Part shown: in pieces, positions 7,451 through 10,057 of the stretch | Numbering within the stretch: the first letter of the stretch is position 1 | Layout of the letters: each line of letters begins with the position of its first letter | DNA from: an uncultured Bacteroidales bacterium | GTDB lineage: Bacteria; Bacteroidota; Bacteroidia; Bacteroidales; F082 | Length of the DNA stretch: 10,057 nucleotides | Assembly: GCA_937884015.1 (NCBI GenBank) | Contig: CALGBV010000201.1 | Coordinates: forward strand, 1-10,057 | Direction: 5' to 3' | Program-made: the position numbers and the translations under genes | Notes under the pieces: model-generated | What the model was told of the DNA's origin: nothing | What the model saw: only the letters and a program-made list of their open reading frames with translations | Databases searched by the model: none

Positions 7451-7481
7451 AAGCCTGCCTTCGTTGAGGGCGGGCTTTTTT
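7451..7481 (+). terminator. Terminator of the second beta-barrel gene
   Basis: AAGCCTGCC (7451-7459) pairs with GGGCGGGCTT (7468-7477, one G-U pair, loop about 9 nt), followed by six T (7476-7481). Its left arm plus loop start, AAGCCTGCCTTCG, differs at one base from that of the terminator at 6786-6815, in line with duplication of gene plus terminator. Confidence 0.92.
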
Positions 7482-7504
7482 GTTAAAGTTCGGTAGGAAA
7501 AGTG

Positions 7505-7512
7505 TAAGTTTG
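7505..7512 (+). promoter_or_regulatory. Second TAnnTTTG element within repeat unit 1
   Basis: TAAGTTTG is an exact TAnnTTTG match at the same place in unit 1 as TATCTTTG in unit 4. Unit 2 has TAAGTTTA (7538-7545) and unit 3 has TAAGATTTG (7571-7579, one base longer). Transcription may start from more than one unit, or the extra copies may be decoys or remnants. Confidence 0.4.
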
Positions 7513-7603
7513 GTATAAAAGTTCGGTAGGAAAAATGTAAGTTTAGTACAAAAGTTCGGTAGGAAAAATGTAAGATTTGTGCAAAAGTTCGGTAAAAAAA
7601 GTG

Positions 7604-7611
7604 TATCTTTG
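7604..7611 (+). promoter_or_regulatory. -7 promoter element of the ATPase gene (unit 4)
   Basis: TATCTTTG matches TAnnTTTG exactly and lies 31 bases before the ATG at 7642. The conserved GTTCGG of the same repeat unit begins 17 bases upstream of it, near the -33 position. This is the best start point for the ATPase transcript. Confidence 0.65.
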
Positions 7612-7641
7612 CAGCGAAAATTCGGTTAAAAAAGTGTAAAA

Positions 7642-8952
7642 ATGAAAAGAATACCTTATTTGCAATTGCTTAAATGGAAAGAAAGTGAAGGGCGTAAACC
7701 ATTGATTTTGAATGGTGCAAGGCAGATTGGGAAGACTTGGCTGCTCAAGGAATTTGGTCAAAACGAGTTTGAACATCTTGCTTACATCAGCTGTGATAGC
7801 GAACCTTTGGCAGAAACGCTTTTCACCGACTATGATGTCAAGCGCATTATCCGAACGGTTGAAACCATTGCGCAGGTTCCTGTCGTGGCGGGCAAGACCT
7901 TGATTGTCTTCGATGAAATTCAGGAACTGCCAAGAGGCCTTGGTGCCTTGAAGTATTTTTGCGAAAATGCTCCTGAGTATCATGTCGCTGTGGCTGGTTC
8001 TTTGCTCGGCATAGCCTTGCATCAAGGCACATCGTTTCCTGTTGGAAAAGTCGATATGCTTGACATTTTTCCGATGACTTTCATGGAATTCCTTTGGGCA
8101 GTGGGTGAGGAAACCTTGGCAAATGTCTTGGAAACTAAGGATTGGCCCGTCGTTGAGACTTTGCACCCGAAATATGTTGAGTTGCTTCGTCAATACTATT
8201 ATGTGGGTGGTGTGCCGGAAGCGGTTTTGGCCTACAGTACGGGAAAGACTTTAAAATCGGTGCGTAATATCCAGCAACGGATTTTGAAGGCTTATCAGGC
8301 TGATATTTCGAAACATGCACCGAAACGCGATGTGCAGCGTGTCAACATGGTGCTCAATTCCATTCCTTCGCAATTGGCCAAGGAAAATAAGAAATTCGTT
8401 TATGGCGCAATCAAGAAGGGTGCACGTGCGGCTGAGTTTGAGCTTGCCATTCAGTGGCTTGTCGACACGGGCATCGTTCATAAGGTGCATCGCGTCACGA
8501 AGCCGGGTAATCCATTGAAATTTTATGAAGACCCGAATGCATTCAAGCTGTTTTTGCTTGACTGCGGTCTGTTTGGCGCCATGAGTGGTGCCGACGCAGC
8601 TCACGTCTTGCTTGGCGATAATTGCTTCACGGAATACAAAGGTGCTTTTACCGAACAGTTTGTCATGCAGCATCTTGCGACGGTTGATGGCTTGCCTGTT
8701 TTCTATTACAGCAGCGATACGCAACTGGAAATCGACTTCCTGATTCAGTACGACGGCGTGGTGGCGCCTGTGGAAGTAAAGGCCGAAGAAAACCTTCGTT
8801 CCAAGTCGCTGAAAGTCTTTTCTGAGCGATTCGATTTAAAGAAGAAATTCCGAATTTCGATGTTTGTTGTGGTGGTAGTGTCTTCGACGGTGCGTTTGCA
8901 GCCTTCGAACATGATGGTTATGATGGCGCAAATCGCTAATGCTGCGATGTAG
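7642..8952 (+). CDS. AAA+ ATPase with DUF4143 and nuclease-like C-terminus; 3' end probably altered
   Basis: A 436-residue member of the widespread prokaryotic AAA_14/DUF4143 ATPases, whose cellular role is mostly unsettled. Walker A is GARQIGKT (25-32), Walker B TLIVFDE (86-92), with a sensor-like AVAGSLLG (117-124). The DUF4143 part spans ~215-390. A C-terminal pattern EID (363-365) then PVEVK (376-380) resembles the PD-(D/E)XK nuclease fold seen in this family. Family-like sequence continues to FRISM (403-407, base 8862). After that come VVVVVSSTV and a Met/Ala-rich end unlike the usual C-terminus, antisense to a minus-strand gene. I infer the native end was lost at a junction near 8862, replacing about the last 30 residues. 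Domains needed for ATP binding are intact, so the product could still work. Transcription comes from the 33-bp repeat array. No partner gene follows on the plus strand. Confidence 0.85.
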   Translation: MKRIPYLQLLKWKESEGRKPLILNGARQIGKTWLLKEFGQNEFEHLAYISCDSEPLAETLFTDYDVKRIIRTVETIAQVPVVAGKTLIVFDEIQELPRGLGALKYFCENAPEYHVAVAGSLLGIALHQGTSFPVGKVDMLDIFPMTFMEFLWAVGEETLANVLETKDWPVVETLHPKYVELLRQYYYVGGVPEAVLAYSTGKTLKSVRNIQQRILKAYQADISKHAPKRDVQRVNMVLNSIPSQLAKENKKFVYGAIKKGARAAEFELAIQWLVDTGIVHKVHRVTKPGNPLKFYEDPNAFKLFLLDCGLFGAMSGADAAHVLLGDNCFTEYKGAFTEQFVMQHLATVDGLPVFYYSSDTQLEIDFLIQYDGVVAPVEVKAEENLRSKSLKVFSERFDLKKKFRISMFVVVVVSSTVRLQPSNMMVMMAQIANAAM

Positions 8953-9044
8953 CCTATGGAGTAATAGAGAATGTCGCTCAATAGCGGGTGGTCCTTCATC
9001 CACCGCAAGAATGCCTCGCGGGTTTGTTTGTCTTGATAGAACAT
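8745..9044 (-). CDS. Small single-span membrane protein, 3' part running into antisense of the ATPase
   Basis: Not a family I recognise. The 99-residue frame starts at ATG 9042-9044. Residues 1-24 are charged and polar (MFYQDKQTREAFLRWMKDHP), ~25-46 are a hydrophobic span (ILYYSIGYIAALAICAIITI), then Cys49 and a Thr-rich stretch TTTTT (56-60). From residue ~61 onward the sequence (NIEIRNFFFKSNRSEK) is simply the complement of the ATPase coding region, so the authentic protein is probably truncated here. The start lies 5 bases after a TAA on the same strand (9050-9052), a spacing typical of translationally coupled operon genes, and this supports it being real. An N-in, C-out or reverse orientation cannot be decided. 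Alternatively the whole frame is a true convergent gene overlapping the ATPase by about 200 bases. Confidence 0.5.
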   Translation of the reverse strand: MFYQDKQTREAFLRWMKDHPLLSDILYYSIGYIAALAICAIITIMFEGCKRTVEDTTTTTNIEIRNFFFKSNRSEKTFSDLERRFSSAFTSTGATTPSY

Positions 9045-9049
9045 AGTGG

Positions 9050-9142
9050 TTAGTGTTTTGATGTGTACTTTTTCATTTCCTTGGCCTCGTGTGCCATATT
9101 GTCGAGGACTTTGAGGATGTGGATGGCAGTGGCGTCGCTCTT
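9050..9142 (-). pseudogene. 30-codon in-frame extension after the TAG of the upstream gene
   Basis: Directly after the TAG at 9143-9145, in the same frame, 30 sense codons run to TAA (9050-9052). They read KSDATAIHILKVLDNM, then AHEAKEMKKYTSKH, an amphipathic, protein-like composition. No ATG, GTG or TTG lies at its beginning; the first Met is at codon 16. The TAA is 5 bases before the next gene's ATG. The simplest reading is that this is the detached C-terminus of the 9143-10012 gene, cut off by a nonsense change; read-through or a coincidental open stretch are the alternatives. Confidence 0.5.
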
Positions 9143-9152
9143 CTATATAGAA
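9141..9152. repeat. 12-bp perfect palindrome spanning the TAG stop
   Basis: TTCTATATAGAA is its own reverse complement and contains the TAG stop codon (minus strand, 9143-9145) of the winged-helix gene. It could be a small protein-binding site or chance; as RNA it would make no stable hairpin because there is no loop. Confidence 0.5.
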
Positions 9153-10012
9153 GGAATAATGACAACATGCCAGCCGCCGTTCTCTCCGTTGGGAATGATG
9201 TAACCTTTGTCGCTACATTGCTGCATCAACTTTTGCAAGGCAGAACGGTTAATGCCGGTTATGCCCTGAAGCTCTGTATAGGTGGCGGTGGGGTTTACCT
9301 TCAGTTCTCGTAGAATCTTGTTGTAATTTGGCGTACGGAATTGCACTCTCTCACCATCATACCACCACACATTGTCGTCTGGTTCGCTAACGAATCTCAC
9401 ATCTGCCATTATTTCGTCAACATTTGTTACTCTTGAAGATTTTTCGGCATCAGTCTTCTCCTTTGCCAGCTTTGCGTCATCATCTTCCGCTGATTCATCT
9501 ACTTCTTCAGAAATATCTTCGACAGCTTCTGCTTCGACTTCAGGACTTTCTTCAACAGTTTCTTCTGCTTCTTCTTGTATTTCAAGATCTTTCTTAAGTA
9601 ATTTAAATACTCCAGAATCTATTGCTGTAATTGATTTAAGTTGTGGAAAATCTGAAGAAGCATATTGAAATCGTCTTCTGTAGCATTTTCTGAAGTCAAC
9701 TTTCCAACAGTAGTAAAGCGGTTCTTTGCCGATTCCTTCTCGTGTCAAAATCGTAACATCAGACGTCATATCATTATTTCTGTGAATCAAAGCCTCAGCA
9801 TCGTCACGAACGAATATCGACGCGATTCTATGCTCATCATCTCTAAATGTTGATTTCTCCTTAAAGCCTTTTTTCTTTAGATCATCTTCTAACCTTTTTG
9901 TAGCATCCTTATCTACAGTTAATGTAGAGAACTCTGTAGATTTAGATTTTCCGACAAGTAATTTTGTGTCCTTATTCACGAAATTACTCTGGTTCACGTA
10001 GTTAGAATTCAT
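9143..10012 (-). CDS. Unrecognised protein with acidic linker and winged-helix-like C-terminus
   Basis: I do not recognise a family. I chose the ATG at 10012 (289 residues), because AAGGTGGA (10027-10020 on the minus strand) is a good Shine-Dalgarno sequence seven bases before it; a GTG at 10024 in frame overlaps that site. Three parts are visible. Residues ~1-142 form an N-terminal region of mixed charge, with WKVDFRKCYRRRFQYA a basic patch at ~103-118. Residues ~144-180 are a linker made largely of Glu, Asp and Ala, certainly flexible. Residues ~228-289 (LRELKVNPTATYTELQGI, then INRSALQKLMQQCSDKGYI and GGWHVVIIPS) have the helix-turn-helix plus wing pattern of a DNA-binding winged helix. 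The base composition is more AT-rich in the N-terminal half than in the C-terminal half. It is first in an apparent minus-strand operon with the small membrane protein. A regulator or accessory DNA-binding protein is plausible, not shown. Confidence 0.72.
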   Translation of the reverse strand: MNSNYVNQSNFVNKDTKLLVGKSKSTEFSTLTVDKDATKRLEDDLKKKGFKEKSTFRDDEHRIASIFVRDDAEALIHRNNDMTSDVTILTREGIGKEPLYYCWKVDFRKCYRRRFQYASSDFPQLKSITAIDSGVFKLLKKDLEIQEEAEETVEESPEVEAEAVEDISEEVDESAEDDDAKLAKEKTDAEKSSRVTNVDEIMADVRFVSEPDDNVWWYDGERVQFRTPNYNKILRELKVNPTATYTELQGITGINRSALQKLMQQCSDKGYIIPNGENGGWHVVIIPSI

Positions 10013-10019
10013 GTTATCT

Positions 10020-10027
10020 TCCACCTT
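10020..10027 (-). promoter_or_regulatory. Shine-Dalgarno sequence that sets the start at 10012
   Basis: On the minus strand AAGGTGGA precedes the ATG by seven bases. Clear Shine-Dalgarno sites are otherwise scarce in this window, and this one makes ATG 10012 more likely than the upstream GTG 10024, which lies within the site. Confidence 0.6.
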
Positions 10028-10057
10028 TTTGTTTTTAATTGTAGCAGAACCATATAG

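Larger units (their letters stand above)
7485..7649. repeat. Five tandem 33-bp repeats before the ATPase gene
   Basis: TTCGG recurs at exactly 7489, 7522, 7555, 7588 and 7621, giving units 7485-7517, 7518-7550, 7551-7583, 7584-7616 and 7617-7649. Each starts AAAGTTCGGTA or a close variant (unit 5 has AAAATTCGGTT), runs through an A-rich block to RTGTA, and most then carry a TAnnTTTG-like element. Units 1-3 are nearly identical; 4 and 5 drift. The array starts 4 bases past the preceding terminator and its last unit overlaps the ATPase start codon (7642), so it is the whole upstream region of that gene. Multiple equal operator or promoter copies are the natural reading. A 33-bp period is about three helical turns. 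Confidence 0.9.

Noticed and set aside
7485..7649. CRISPR array
   Set aside because: The 33-bp units are contiguous with no variable spacers, and no cas gene is present.
7543..8193. Minus-strand open frame whose C-terminus has an 11-residue repeat
   Set aside because: The periodic peptide is just the 33-bp DNA repeat read in reverse, and the rest is the complement of the ATPase.

Overview
The window reads as chromosomal DNA of a member of the Bacteroidota, most likely order Bacteroidales and possibly close to Prevotella. The reasons are promoter elements of the TAnnTTTG type, A-rich leaders with few Shine-Dalgarno sequences, a Bacteroidota-style urocanate hydratase C-terminus, a secreted C10 cysteine protease with a C-terminal tail like that of type IX secretion cargo, and a DUF4143-family ATPase. 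The genus is inference from protein flavour alone.

Layout. Positions 1-359 hold the 3' end of hutU (histidine degradation), closed by a strong terminator. A 407-base gap follows, with four 11-bp phased CCAT units and a good promoter. That promoter drives a 1146-residue secreted multidomain C10 (streptopain/interpain-like) protease at 767-4207. Next is a stand-alone carboxyltransferase of the oxaloacetate decarboxylase alpha / pyruvate carboxylase B family at 4356-6125; its C-terminal biotinyl-like domain has lost the biotin-accepting lysine. Then come two tandem paralogous small outer-membrane beta-barrel proteins (6256-6762 and 6917-7429), each followed by its own terminator, and the two terminators share sequence.

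From 7485 the character changes. Five 33-bp tandem repeats, several carrying a promoter-like TAnnTTTG, lead directly into an AAA+ ATPase with a DUF4143 and nuclease-like C-terminus (7642-8952). Its last ~29 residues look foreign and are antisense to a minus-strand gene, so 8862 looks like a rearrangement junction. On the minus strand an apparent operon enters from the right. First is an unrecognised three-part protein (N-terminal domain, Glu-rich linker, winged-helix-like C-terminus). It ends at an in-frame TAG inside a 12-bp palindrome, followed by 30 more open codons that stop 5 nt before a small single-span membrane protein gene.

The left three quarters is ordinary metabolic and cell-surface gene content in separate, mostly monocistronic units. 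The right quarter (about 7485-10057) is accessory-like. Its repeat array, junction, in-frame stop and unknown operon are the parts most worth a second look.
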